Positions 24,523 through 32,452 of a stretch of 64,000 nt of DNA are shown piece by piece. The position numbers were made by a program, and so were the translations under genes. This DNA is from Streptomyces carminius (GTDB lineage Bacteria > Actinomycetota > Actinomycetes > Streptomycetales > Streptomycetaceae). Positions within the stretch are counted from its first letter, which is position 1. The number at the start of each line of letters is the position of its first letter. The notes beneath the pieces were generated by a model. The model was not told the DNA's origin and made no database searches. It saw only the letters and a list, made by a program, of their open reading frames with translations. The stretch spans positions 248,001 through 312,000 of the forward strand of contig NZ_PGGW01000060.1 in the NCBI RefSeq assembly GCF_002794255.1, given 5' to 3'.

Positions 24523-25245
24523 ATGACCACTCGACACAGCGGTCGGCGCGGCCTGCTCCGTGCGCCCCGCCTCCTGACCTTCCTCGGCGCGGCCGGGCTC
24601 GCCATGGTCACCGCCGCATCGACCACCACCCCCGCGGCGGCCCACGGCGCCACCATCGACCCGGGCTCCCGCACCTACCTGTGCTACAAGGACCTGGTCA
24701 GGAACGGGCACCAGACGCCCTCCAACCCCGCCTGTGCCGCCGCGGTCCAGCAGAACGGCACCGCCGGCCTGTACAACTGGTTCGCCGTGCTCGACTCCAA
24801 CGGCGGCGGCCGCACCACGGGCTACATCCCCGACGGCAAGCTGTGCAGCGGCGGCGACCGCGGTCCGTTCCAGTTCTCCGCCTACAACGCGGCCCGCGCC
24901 GACTGGCCCAAGACGCACCTGTCCTCGGGCGCGAACGTCCGCATCAAGCACAGCAACTGGGCGCACCACCCGGGCAAGTTCGACGTGTACATCACCAAGC
25001 AGGGCTGGTCCCCGACCAAGTCCCTGGCCTGGGGTGACCTGGAGAAGATCAACACGGTGACCAACCCGCCGCAGTCCGGCGCCGTCGGCTCCGAGGAGGG
25101 CCACTACTACTGGAACGTCCAGCTGCCGCAGCGGTCCGGCCAGCACATCCTCTACATCCACTGGAGCCGCTCCGACAGCCAGGAGAACTTCTACTCCTGC
25201 TCCGACGTCGTCTTCGACGGCGGCAACGGCAACGTCACCTGGTGA
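24523..25245 (+). CDS. AA10 lytic polysaccharide monooxygenase (secreted)
   Basis: 240 residues. Signal peptide of 40 residues ending AAA, so mature His41 (HGATIDPGSR) is the N-terminal copper ligand; the second brace histidine is in WAHHPGKFDVY. Conserved RTYLCYKD and DLYIHWSRSDS-like C-terminal region with NFYSCSDVVF. No carbohydrate-binding module. GAAGGAGA ribosome site. The CebR box upstream favours cellulose- or chitin-active function in the presence of cellobiose; which substrate cannot be told. Confidence 0.94.
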   Translation: MTTRHSGRRGLLRAPRLLTFLGAAGLAMVTAASTTTPAAAHGATIDPGSRTYLCYKDLVRNGHQTPSNPACAAAVQQNGTAGLYNWFAVLDSNGGGRTTGYIPDGKLCSGGDRGPFQFSAYNAARADWPKTHLSSGANVRIKHSNWAHHPGKFDVYITKQGWSPTKSLAWGDLEKINTVTNPPQSGAVGSEEGHYYWNVQLPQRSGQHILYIHWSRSDSQENFYSCSDVVFDGGNGNVTW

Positions 25246-25318
25246 CGCACTGAGCCGAAGGGGGCCGGCGGCCCGGTGACGCAGGTCCCGCGTGACCGGA
25301 CCACCGACCGCTCCCCGC

Positions 25319-25349
25319 GAACCCCGCCGGGCACCGCCCGGCGGGGTTC
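25319..25349. terminator. Terminator after the LPMO gene
   Basis: Perfect 13-bp stem GAACCCCGCCGGG/CCCGGCGGGGTTC with a 5-nt loop, 73 bp after the stop, followed by TCCCGTTT. Confidence 0.8.
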
Positions 25350-25398
25350 TCCCGTTTCCGGGCCCGTTCTTCCGGACCCGTTCCCGGCCCGGCCGCCG

Positions 25399-25997
25399 TC
25401 AGGCCGGGGCCGGGGCGCCCACCAGGCGCGCCACGTCCAGGACGCGGTGCGCGAAGCCGGACTCGTTGTCGTACCGGCCGAAGACCTTCACGTGCCGCCC
25501 GCCGCCGGTGACCTGGGTCAGCAGCGAGTCGAAGACGCAGGAGGCCGGGTCGTAGTCGCCGTCGTTGACGCCGTGGGCAAGGGTGAGGTCCGCGTTCTTC
25601 CCGGGCGCCGGGATGATCACCTTGCGGGCGCCGGCGTCCGGATGGGTCCGGGCCTCCTCCGCGTCGGTGAGGACGCCGGTGGACTCCACGACCACGTCGA
25701 TCCCGAGGTCCCCCAGGGGAGCCGGCCCGGGTCGTGCTCGGCGAACACGGCCACCTTTCGGTCCCCCACCGTGATCGAGCCGCCGTCGGCCCGGACGGGG
25801 ACGGCCAGGCGTCCCACCGTGCTGTCGTACTCCAGGAGATGGGCGGGGACGGACGCCTCGGTGAGGTCGTTGACCGCCACCACCTCTGCGTCTTCGGCTT
25901 ATTCGGCGTATCCGGCGTCCCCGCCCCGCTCCGGCACCGCGCGCGGGAAACCGCGGCCGATGCGGCCGAATCCGTTGACGGCGACCCTGATGGTCAT
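25399..25997 (-). pseudogene. Decayed glyceraldehyde-3-phosphate dehydrogenase
   Basis: Starts normally at ATG 25997 (MTIRVAVNGFGRIGRG), then shifts frame twice (at about 25900 and 25725-25740). It resumes as VVAVNDLTEASVPAHLLEYD, then IDVVVESTGVLTDAEEA, and jumps directly from NDGDYDPA to SCVFDSLLT. The internal deletion removes the catalytic ASCTTNC cysteine and most of the catalytic domain, and NEWGY has become NESGF. Clearly non-functional. Its ATG overlaps the EamA stop (ATGA). Confidence 0.9.
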
Positions 25998-26971
25998 GTC
26001 CGTGCCTCTTCTCTGTCGGTCGGACCGTCGGTCCGACCGTCGGCCGGACGGCCGGCGGCACGGGGACGGCGCGGTGTGCGGCGGCCCGCGAGAAGGACCC
26101 CCGCGCCGCCGAGGGCCAGCCCGGCGGTCGCCGTGAGGCTGAGCGTCTGCCCGATGACCGCCCAGGCCAGCAGCGCGGTGACGGCCGGGGTCAGGAAGAA
26201 CAGGGTGCCGACCCGGCTCGCGGCCTGCCCGCGGAGCATGGTGTTGAGCAGCAGGAAGGTGCCCACCGAGTTGACCAGGACGATCCAGGCCAGCGCCGCG
26301 CCGAACCGGTCCCACTCCCCGATCCCCGGCTCCTCCAGCAGCAACGACAGCACCCCCACGACCGGCGCGGCGACCAGGAACTGCACGGCGGTGCCGCTGC
26401 GCACGTCCACCCGTGCGGCGAAGCGCTTGTGGTGGACCGTGCCCAGGCTCAGCCCCAGCAGTCCGGCGAAGGACAGCGCGATCCCGGTCGTGGAGAGGTC
26501 CAGGTACTCCAGGACGGCGAGTGCGACCCCGAGGCCGCCGACGGCGAACCCGAGCCACTGCCGCCCGGTCACCTCCTCCCCCAGCAGCACCCCGGCCAGC
26601 AGCGCGACGAGCACCGGGCTCAGGCCCTGGATCAGGGCGACGAGCCCGCCGGGCAGCCCTTCGCCGATGGCGGTGTAGAACGCCCCGAACTGCAGGGCCT
26701 GCATCAGCAGGCCGACCACCGCCGTGTGCAGCAGCGCCCGTCCCCGGGGCCAGGGCGAGCGGGACGCCAGGGCGATGCCCGTCAGCAGCAGGCCCGCCAG
26801 GACGAAGCGGGCGAACGTCAGCAGCAGCGGCGGCGCGGCGTCCGTACCGATCACCGCCGCGATGAACGCGCTGCTCCACAGCAGGACGAAGACGGCGGGC
26901 ACCGCCCCCGCCGTCCGGCCGGGTGTTCCCGGACCGCCACCCCTGCCGCCCTCCCGCTCGCCCTCTGCCAT
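25994..26971 (-). CDS. EamA-family (DMT) exporter
   Basis: 325 residues, ten hydrophobic segments in two EamA repeats (VFVLLWSSAFIAAVIG near 30; second repeat from about 165). Putative efflux of a small metabolite. The ATG at 26971 follows a GGGAGGGG tract. Divergent from a CGNR regulator 97 bp away with an operator-like dyad between, so this pair is probably a regulated exporter unit. Confidence 0.9.
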   Translation of the reverse strand: MAEGEREGGRGGGPGTPGRTAGAVPAVFVLLWSSAFIAAVIGTDAAPPLLLTFARFVLAGLLLTGIALASRSPWPRGRALLHTAVVGLLMQALQFGAFYTAIGEGLPGGLVALIQGLSPVLVALLAGVLLGEEVTGRQWLGFAVGGLGVALAVLEYLDLSTTGIALSFAGLLGLSLGTVHHKRFAARVDVRSGTAVQFLVAAPVVGVLSLLLEEPGIGEWDRFGAALAWIVLVNSVGTFLLLNTMLRGQAASRVGTLFFLTPAVTALLAWAVIGQTLSLTATAGLALGGAGVLLAGRRTPRRPRAAGRPADGRTDGPTDREEART

Positions 26972-26996
26972 GCCGGAGCCGCCCCTCCCTCGGAAA

Positions 26997-27017
26997 GTAA
27001 CCCCCTCTGGGGGTTAC
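26997..27017. promoter_or_regulatory. Operator-like dyad GTAACCCCC-TCT-GGGGGTTAC
   Basis: Perfect 9-bp inverted repeat with a 3-bp centre between the divergent EamA and CGNR genes. A half site GGTTAC recurs at 27054-27059, 10 bp before the regulator start. Probably the CGNR regulator binding site. Confidence 0.65.
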
Positions 27018-27068
27018 TCGGAACCTAGCGGGGATCCGGCAACCGGTCAACACGGTTACTTTTGAGGC

Positions 27069-27656
27069 ATGGCAGCAGCAGACACGGCAGCGGCGGGCAC
27101 GGCAGCGGACACCCGGTTCACCTTCGTCAGCGGCCACCCGGCCCTGGACTTCGCCGGCACGGTCGGCCACCGGCGCGGCACCCCGGTGGAACTGCTCACC
27201 ACCCCGGACGCCCTGTCCGTCTGGACGGCCGTCGCCGGAATGCTCGACTCCCCCGCCCCGGCCGGCGCCGCGGACCTCGCCCGCGCGATACGGCTGCGGG
27301 AGGCGGTCTACCGCCTCGCCCACGCCGCCGCCACCGGCGCGCCCCTCGGGCCCGAGGACTGCGGAACGGTCAACGAGGCCGCCGCCGCGCACCCGCCGGT
27401 CCGGGTCGAGCTGCGCCCCGACGGCACGGTCCGGCGCACCGGCAGCGTGGACGCCGTCCTGTCCTCCCTGGCCCGCGCCACCGTCACCCTGCTCGGCGAG
27501 GCGACACCCGGCCTGCTCAAGGAGTGCGCCTGGTCGGACTGCACCCGCCTCTACCTCGACCGCTCCCACCGCGGCTCGCGCCGCTGGTGCGACATGGCGG
27601 GCTGCGGCAACCGCGCCAAGGCCGCGGGCCACCGCGCCCGCCGCGCCGCCCGGTAG
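27069..27656 (+). CDS. CGNR zinc-finger regulator
   Basis: 195 residues. N-terminal ABATE-type stress domain (FVSGHPALDFAGTV from about 18) and the C-terminal CGNR finger with four cysteines (ECAWSDCTRLYLD, RRWCDMAGCGNRAKA). Likely DNA-binding regulator of the divergent exporter. ATG 27069 has weak TTGAGG upstream. Confidence 0.9.
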   Translation: MAAADTAAAGTAADTRFTFVSGHPALDFAGTVGHRRGTPVELLTTPDALSVWTAVAGMLDSPAPAGAADLARAIRLREAVYRLAHAAATGAPLGPEDCGTVNEAAAAHPPVRVELRPDGTVRRTGSVDAVLSSLARATVTLLGEATPGLLKECAWSDCTRLYLDRSHRGSRRWCDMAGCGNRAKAAGHRARRAAR

Positions 27657-27779
27657 CGGGCACCCGTCCGCGCCGGCCCGTCGGCACAGTCGGGAACACC
27701 GCTCCCGGCGGCGGCACCCGGAGAGCGGCCGGGCGGTACCGTACATAGCCCCAGCCGTCCGCAGCGGAGGACAGACGTC

Positions 27780-28127
27780 GTGAGTGCGCAGCCCGATGGT
27801 CCGTACGGGCCTCTGATCCCGATGCCCGACCTCACCCCCGACGCCCTGCGGGACGCGGTCGCCCGGATCGCCCCCAGCCGGATTCCCGCGCTCACCCGGC
27901 ACCTTTTCGAGGCGACCACGAACGCGCAGCAGACGCAGAGCCTCGCCCCGCTGCGCGCCTTCGTGCACTCCTGGGCCGTGTTCGTCGCGATCGAGCGTCA
28001 CCCTGCACGCGCCGTCCGTCTGCGGGAGCTGGAGCGGATCGTGGACGCGGGTGAACACGACCCGACAGAGGCGATCACCGAGATCCGGCGGATCCACGAA
28101 GAGGCGGCGGCAGAGGCCGGACTGTGA
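27780..28127 (+). CDS. DUF6247 family protein, possible antitoxin
   Basis: 115 residues from GTG 27780 (GGAGGACAG). All-helical, with a conserved PALTRHLFEATTNAQQ segment and an acidic tail. DUF6247 genes typically precede a small RelE-like gene, as here, and the stop/start overlap GTGA couples the two. Antitoxin role is inferred from context. Confidence 0.7.
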   Translation: MSAQPDGPYGPLIPMPDLTPDALRDAVARIAPSRIPALTRHLFEATTNAQQTQSLAPLRAFVHSWAVFVAIERHPARAVRLRELERIVDAGEHDPTEAITEIRRIHEEAAAEAGL

Positions 28128-28384
28128 GTGACTGGAAGTGGGACTACAACCCCGACGAGACGTACATCGCCGGCGGTCTCCCGCCCGGCGTGGTGGCGGA
28201 AGTGGAGAGAATCGCCACCGAGCTCGCCGCTCTCGGGCCCGACGCGGTGCGGGTCGGCAGGCCGTTCGACCGGGAGGGCGGGCTGCGCGAGTTCGACATC
28301 CTCGGCGGCCGCGGTTTCATCAGCTTCCTCGCGGTACCTCGCCAGCAGTGCGTCTACGTCTGCGGCGTCACCTGGTACGGCTGA
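28124..28384 (+). CDS. RelE/ParE-like small protein, possible toxin
   Basis: 86 residues. Ends in a beta-rich block GGLREFDILGGRGFISFLA and VYVCGVTWYG that matches the RelE/ParE fold, after an N-terminal helix (VVAEVERIATELAAL). Overlaps the upstream DUF6247 gene by 4 nt. Catalytic residues of RelE are not clearly conserved, so toxicity is uncertain. Confidence 0.62.
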   Translation: MSDWKWDYNPDETYIAGGLPPGVVAEVERIATELAALGPDAVRVGRPFDREGGLREFDILGGRGFISFLAVPRQQCVYVCGVTWYG

Positions 28385-28521
28385 CGCGCGGCGCGGCGTC
28401 CCGCCCACCGCCCGTTCCGGGAATCCCCGGGGGAAGTCGCGTCCGGGCATGAGCATCGCGTTCCCCGGCCGGAGCGGCGCGAGAAGACCGGCGGAACCGC
28501 AAGCGGAAGGAGATCGTCGCG

Positions 28522-28809
28522 GTGTTTGAAGACGCACTGTCCAATGCCATGTACGCCCTCATCGTGGGGGCATGGCTGGTGTACCTGGGACCGGTGGTGT
28601 GGCGCCGGTTCGCGTCCGACCCCCATGCCGTCGACCGGACGGCCCTGCGTCACGCGACCGTGATCGCCGCTGTTCTCGGCGCGGCGGTCGGTGGGACAGT
28701 GGCACTGGCCAGTACGTGGCACGGCATCGTGGCAGGTGTCGCGGTGTTCGCCTTCACCAGGATCGTGATTCCGCGGTACGCCCGGCGGAAACTGGCGGAA
28801 GGGAAGTAG
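28522..28809 (+). CDS. Small integral membrane protein
   Basis: 95 residues from GTG 28522 (GGAAGGAG). Three hydrophobic stretches (ALIVGAWLVYLGPVV, TVIAAVLGAAVGGTVALA, GIVAGVAVFAFTRIVI) and a basic tail. No family recognised. Confidence 0.7.
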   Translation: MFEDALSNAMYALIVGAWLVYLGPVVWRRFASDPHAVDRTALRHATVIAAVLGAAVGGTVALASTWHGIVAGVAVFAFTRIVIPRYARRKLAEGK

Positions 28810-28997
28810 ATCACCCTTTCGCGAGGGTGGGACCACTTGCCCCGGTGACAGGGCGCGGCTACCGAGGCGGCACGTCTCACCCGGACTCGTCCACGCGGGC
28901 AGAAAAGTTCCGCCGGTGATGTCGAGAACCCGTGGCCGGCTCCGTCCCCGCAGTGAACGCGACCACAATGGGCCGCACCACACCGAGGAGACCTCCG

Positions 28998-29405
28998 ATG
29001 GCCAAGTACCTGCTGCTCAAGCACTACCGAGGCGCCCCGGCCGCGGTCAACGACGTTCCCATGGACCAGTGGAGGCCGGAGGAGATCTCGGCCCACGTGC
29101 AGTACATGCGCGACTTCGCGGCCCGGCTGGAGGAGACCGGCGAGTTCGTCGACGGGCAGGCCCTCGCCCCCGAGGGGATGTGGGTCCGCTACGACGGCGA
29201 GGGACGCCCGCCGGTCACCGACGGCCCGTTCGCCGAGACCAAGGACCTCATCGCGGGCTGGATGGTGATCGACGTCGACAGCCACGAGCGCGCCGTCGAG
29301 CTGGCCGGGGAACTGTCGGCCGCCCCCGGGGCGGGCGGGAAGCCGATCCACGAGTGGCTGGAGGTGCGCCCGTTCCTGGCCGCGCCGCCCACCGTCACGG
29401 AGTGA
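28998..29405 (+). CDS. YCII/DGPF domain protein of an ECF42 locus
   Basis: 135 residues. Diagnostic DGPFAETKDLIAGW near residue 75 and the YCII-like alpha/beta fold (KYLLLKHY at the start). DGPF proteins are encoded beside ECF42 sigma factors, as here (the sigma gene starts 6 bp after the stop). GAGGAGA ribosome site. Biochemical role unknown. Confidence 0.92.
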   Translation: MAKYLLLKHYRGAPAAVNDVPMDQWRPEEISAHVQYMRDFAARLEETGEFVDGQALAPEGMWVRYDGEGRPPVTDGPFAETKDLIAGWMVIDVDSHERAVELAGELSAAPGAGGKPIHEWLEVRPFLAAPPTVTE

Positions 29406-29411
29406 CCCGAG

Positions 29412-30557
29412 GTGGACGAGACTCTGCTGAGGAGCCTCACACCCGGCGTGCTCGGAATCCTCGTCCGCCGCGGAGCAGACTTCGCGGCGGCCGAGGACGC
29501 CGTGCAGGACGCGCTGGTCGAGGCGGTCCGCGTCTGGCCGGCCGATCCCCCGCGGGACCCGAAGGGCTGGCTGGTCACCGTGGCCTGGCGCCGGTTCCTC
29601 GACGCGACCCGGTCGGACGCCGCCCGCCGCCGCCGTGAGGACCTCGTGGACGAGGAGCCGGCGCCCGGGCCCGCCCCCGCGGTGGACGACACGCTCCGGC
29701 TCTACTTCCTGTGCGCCCACCCCTCGCTGACGCCGTCGTCCGCGGTAGCGCTCACGCTGCGTGCCGTCGGCGGGCTCACCACCCGCCAGATCGCCCGGGC
29801 CTACCTGGTGCCCGAGGCGACCATGGCGCAGCGCATCAGCCGGGCCAAGCGCACCGTCTCGGGTGTGCGGTTCGACCGTCCCGGCGACGTCGCCACCGTG
29901 CTGCGCGTCCTGTACCTGGTCTTCAACGAGGGCTACTCGGGGGACGTCGACCTGGCCGCCGAGGCCATCCGGCTCACCCGGCAGCTCGCGGCCGTGATCG
30001 ACCACCCCGAGGTGTCGGGGCTGCTCGCCCTCATGCTGCTCCACCACGCCCGGCGCGCCGCCCGGACCGCGCCCGACGGCGGCCTGGTGCCGCTCGCCGA
30101 GCAGGACCGCGGCCGGTGGGACACCGGGATGATCGCCGAGGGTGTCGGGATCCTGCAGGCGGCCCTCGCCCGTGACCGGCTGGGCGAGTTCCAGGCCCAG
30201 GCCGCCGTCGCCGCCCTCCACGCCGACGCGCCCACCGCCGGGGAGACCGACTGGGTGCAGATCGTCGAGTGGTACGACGAGCTGGTGCGCCTGACCGGCA
30301 GCCCGGTCGTCCGGCTCAACCGCGCGGTGGCCGTCGGCGAGGCCGACGGGCCGCGCGCCGGGCTGGCGGCCCTCGCGGAGCTGGACGACTCCCTGCCCCG
30401 CCACACCGCGGTGGCGGCGTACCTCCACGAGCGCGACGGCGACCCGGTGACGGCGGCGCGACTGTACGCCGAGGCGGCCCGCAAGGCGCCCAATCTCGCC
30501 GAGCGCGACCACCTGACGCGCCGGGCCGCCCGGCTCAACACCCGCCGCTCCCGCTGA
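29412..30557 (+). CDS. ECF42-type sigma factor with C-terminal TPR-like extension
   Basis: 381 residues. Region 2 DFAAAEDAVQDALVEAVRVWP near residue 25, region 4 GLTTRQIARAYLVPEATMAQ followed by RAKRTV near 120-150, then a 200-residue helical extension (NEGYSGDVDL, LMLLHHARRAAR, RLNRAVAVGEA) characteristic of the ECF42 group, which lacks an anti-sigma factor. Operon with the DGPF gene. Confidence 0.93.
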   Translation: MDETLLRSLTPGVLGILVRRGADFAAAEDAVQDALVEAVRVWPADPPRDPKGWLVTVAWRRFLDATRSDAARRRREDLVDEEPAPGPAPAVDDTLRLYFLCAHPSLTPSSAVALTLRAVGGLTTRQIARAYLVPEATMAQRISRAKRTVSGVRFDRPGDVATVLRVLYLVFNEGYSGDVDLAAEAIRLTRQLAAVIDHPEVSGLLALMLLHHARRAARTAPDGGLVPLAEQDRGRWDTGMIAEGVGILQAALARDRLGEFQAQAAVAALHADAPTAGETDWVQIVEWYDELVRLTGSPVVRLNRAVAVGEADGPRAGLAALAELDDSLPRHTAVAAYLHERDGDPVTAARLYAEAARKAPNLAERDHLTRRAARLNTRRSR

Positions 30558-31040
30558 CGGGCCGCGCCCGGATCCCGGATACTCCCGCGGCGGCCGGTGC
30601 GGCGCCGTGGCCCGGCGGTCGCATCGCGGTGAGCGGACGCGCCGGAGTTGCGGCGCGCACCCCGAGGGCCTCGTCCCCGGAACGCCCGGTGAGGGCGGCC
30701 CGTCCACGACGGCCCGGCTGTCCGGGGACGCCTCACCCGGGTTCGGCCACGGGGAACCGATGCGGCCGGGCAGTCGGCATCCCCGGCCCCGGCGCCTCGT
30801 GGGCCGGGGCCGGGGCCGGGGCCGGGGCCGGGCTGGATGGTTTTCCGGAACCGCTGGTTGCCCCGACTCGGCTTTGTCGAGGGGATGTTGCTCTGTCCGG
30901 GGGCGGTAACAGCGGGGTCCTGGGTCGAGGATTTCCCTGGCCCCGGGCCGTCCGCGGGGCGCATGGTGATCGCACAGCCGCTCCCCACCGGGACACGGCG
31001 CTCCGCACCCCCGGTCCCCTCTGCGCAAAGGACTCTTCCC
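30558..31040 (+). other. Intergenic region before the lipoprotein gene
   Basis: 480 bp without a credible gene. Contains the G-tract hexamer repeat (30801-30832) and the upstream region of the lipoprotein gene; no clean -10/-35 pair was found. Confidence 0.4.
30801..30832. repeat. Five-unit GGGCCG tandem repeat (G4C2-type)
   Basis: Five exact GGGCCG hexamers plus two G, giving five runs of three to four G on the + strand separated by CC. Such arrays form G-quadruplexes in vitro. It lies 244 bp after the ECF42 gene and 209 bp before the lipoprotein start. Confidence 0.75.
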
Positions 31041-31808
31041 ATGTTCTCCAGCCGCCGCGCCAAGTCCTTCCTCGTCGCCGCCGCGTTCCTCACGGGCACC
31101 GGACTGCTGACCGCCTGCCAGGGCGAGGACACGGCGGGCGCGGGCCCCTCCGCGAGCACCGGCACCAGCACGGCGGCCCCGGCGCAGGGCAGGGCGGAGT
31201 CCACGGGCGTCAGCGGCACCTTCGCCGGCGGGGTGGTGGAGTACCTCGCCCCGGGCAAGTACCTCGTGAGCACCGGGGACGAGGACCAGCAGTTCTGGGT
31301 GTCGCGGGACACCAGGATCCACGGTGCCGGCACCCTCTGCGGCGAGGCCGCCGCGAGCGGCACCGAGTGCACGCTCGATGAGCTGGAGAAGGTCCTCGAA
31401 GAGGGCTCCGTCCCCGCGGACGTCGTCATGAAGGACGGCATCGCGACCACGATCACCGAGCGGCAGGCGCCGGACGAGGGCGCTCCCGTCGCTCCCGTCG
31501 AGGACCCCGAGCCGGTCACCGAGGGGATCGGCAAGGGCAAGGGCGTCAACGGCACCTGGTTCGGCAACGTCACCCACCTCGCGCCCGGCAAGTACGTCGT
31601 CACCGGTCCCGGCGGCGAGGCCCAGCAGTTCTTCGTCTCCGAGGACACCAGGATCTGGGGCTCCGGCGACATCTGCGGCGACGAGAACGCGCAGGCCGTC
31701 ACCGCCTGCACCGAGGCGCGGCTCGAAGCCGCCGCCAAGGGCTCGGGCGTCTCCGCGGAGGTCGTGATCGCCAACGGCATCGCCACCACCGTCACCGACG
31801 ACCGCTGA
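31041..31808 (+). CDS. Lipoprotein with two tandem repeat domains
   Basis: 255 residues. Lipobox LLTAC with Cys26, then a disordered Ser/Thr linker. Two homologous domains of about 80 residues follow: GVSGTFAGGVVEYLAPGKYL onward, and GVNGTWFGNVTHLAPGKYVV onward. Both contain QQF[WF]VS-x-DTRI, a C-x7-C-type disulfide candidate and ANGIATT-type strands. Surface-anchored; function unknown. ATG 31041 follows AAAGGA. Confidence 0.85.
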   Translation: MFSSRRAKSFLVAAAFLTGTGLLTACQGEDTAGAGPSASTGTSTAAPAQGRAESTGVSGTFAGGVVEYLAPGKYLVSTGDEDQQFWVSRDTRIHGAGTLCGEAAASGTECTLDELEKVLEEGSVPADVVMKDGIATTITERQAPDEGAPVAPVEDPEPVTEGIGKGKGVNGTWFGNVTHLAPGKYVVTGPGGEAQQFFVSEDTRIWGSGDICGDENAQAVTACTEARLEAAAKGSGVSAEVVIANGIATTVTDDR

Positions 31809-31986
31809 GCCCCGGCGCCGCCGCGGTTCTCTGCTGAGCGCGGCTCTGCACTTCCGTACGCGGGGAAGGGCAGTGTGCGTGCGCTCGCGTACCTGTACGC
31901 CGGTCGAGTCGTGAGTTCGCGGAAACCTCTCTGTAGCGTCAAGAACAGTCAGGAGGCGAAGCGAAGCGGACAGAAAGGGGCTTTAA

Positions 31987-32406
31987 GTGAAACCACTGCC
32001 CCGAAGCGAGCGCCCGTTGGTCGTACGGACGGACTTCTCCAGCGAGAAACGCTGGAATCTCCTCCAGCAGGTGCTGGAGCCGGACGAGCGGCACTCGTTC
32101 ACGTCCTACGTGGAGTTCGTCGACGACCCCGCGTACCGGGACGTGGCACCGGAGCGCTTCCTGGAGCTGGTGTCGGCGGACGGCCCGGGTGCCGGCTTCC
32201 TGTTCGTCGCGGACCGGATCGCCCTGCTGGACGACGAGTTCCCCCTCGTCGTCCTGGGCCTGAGCCGGTACAAGGAACGCGGCACGACCTTCCGCACCTG
32301 CGCCTTCGAGGTCGACGCGGTCAGCGGGAACCTGTCCGTCTGCCACATGGGCTTCGACGAGTTCGCCGAGGCCGTGGACCCGGACGGCGTCTTCCGCGGC
32401 TTCTGA
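31987..32406 (+). CDS. DUF6924-type hypothetical protein
   Basis: 139 residues, acidic, soluble. LVVRTDFSSEKRWNLL near the start and DEFPLVVLGLSRYKERG near residue 78 match the DUF6924 pattern. No catalytic motif. GTG 31987 follows AAAGGGG. Converges on the SWIM gene. Confidence 0.75.
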   Translation: MKPLPRSERPLVVRTDFSSEKRWNLLQQVLEPDERHSFTSYVEFVDDPAYRDVAPERFLELVSADGPGAGFLFVADRIALLDDEFPLVVLGLSRYKERGTTFRTCAFEVDAVSGNLSVCHMGFDEFAEAVDPDGVFRGF

Positions 32407-32452
32407 CGAACGGGCGGGGCGCGCGGCGCCGCCCGGATCGCGGGCGGCCGGG

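Noticed and set aside
28650..31577. 975-residue open frame spanning DGPF, ECF42 and lipoprotein genes on the minus strand
   Set aside because: Crosses three supported genes and contains the GGGCCG repeat as a Pro/Arg run.
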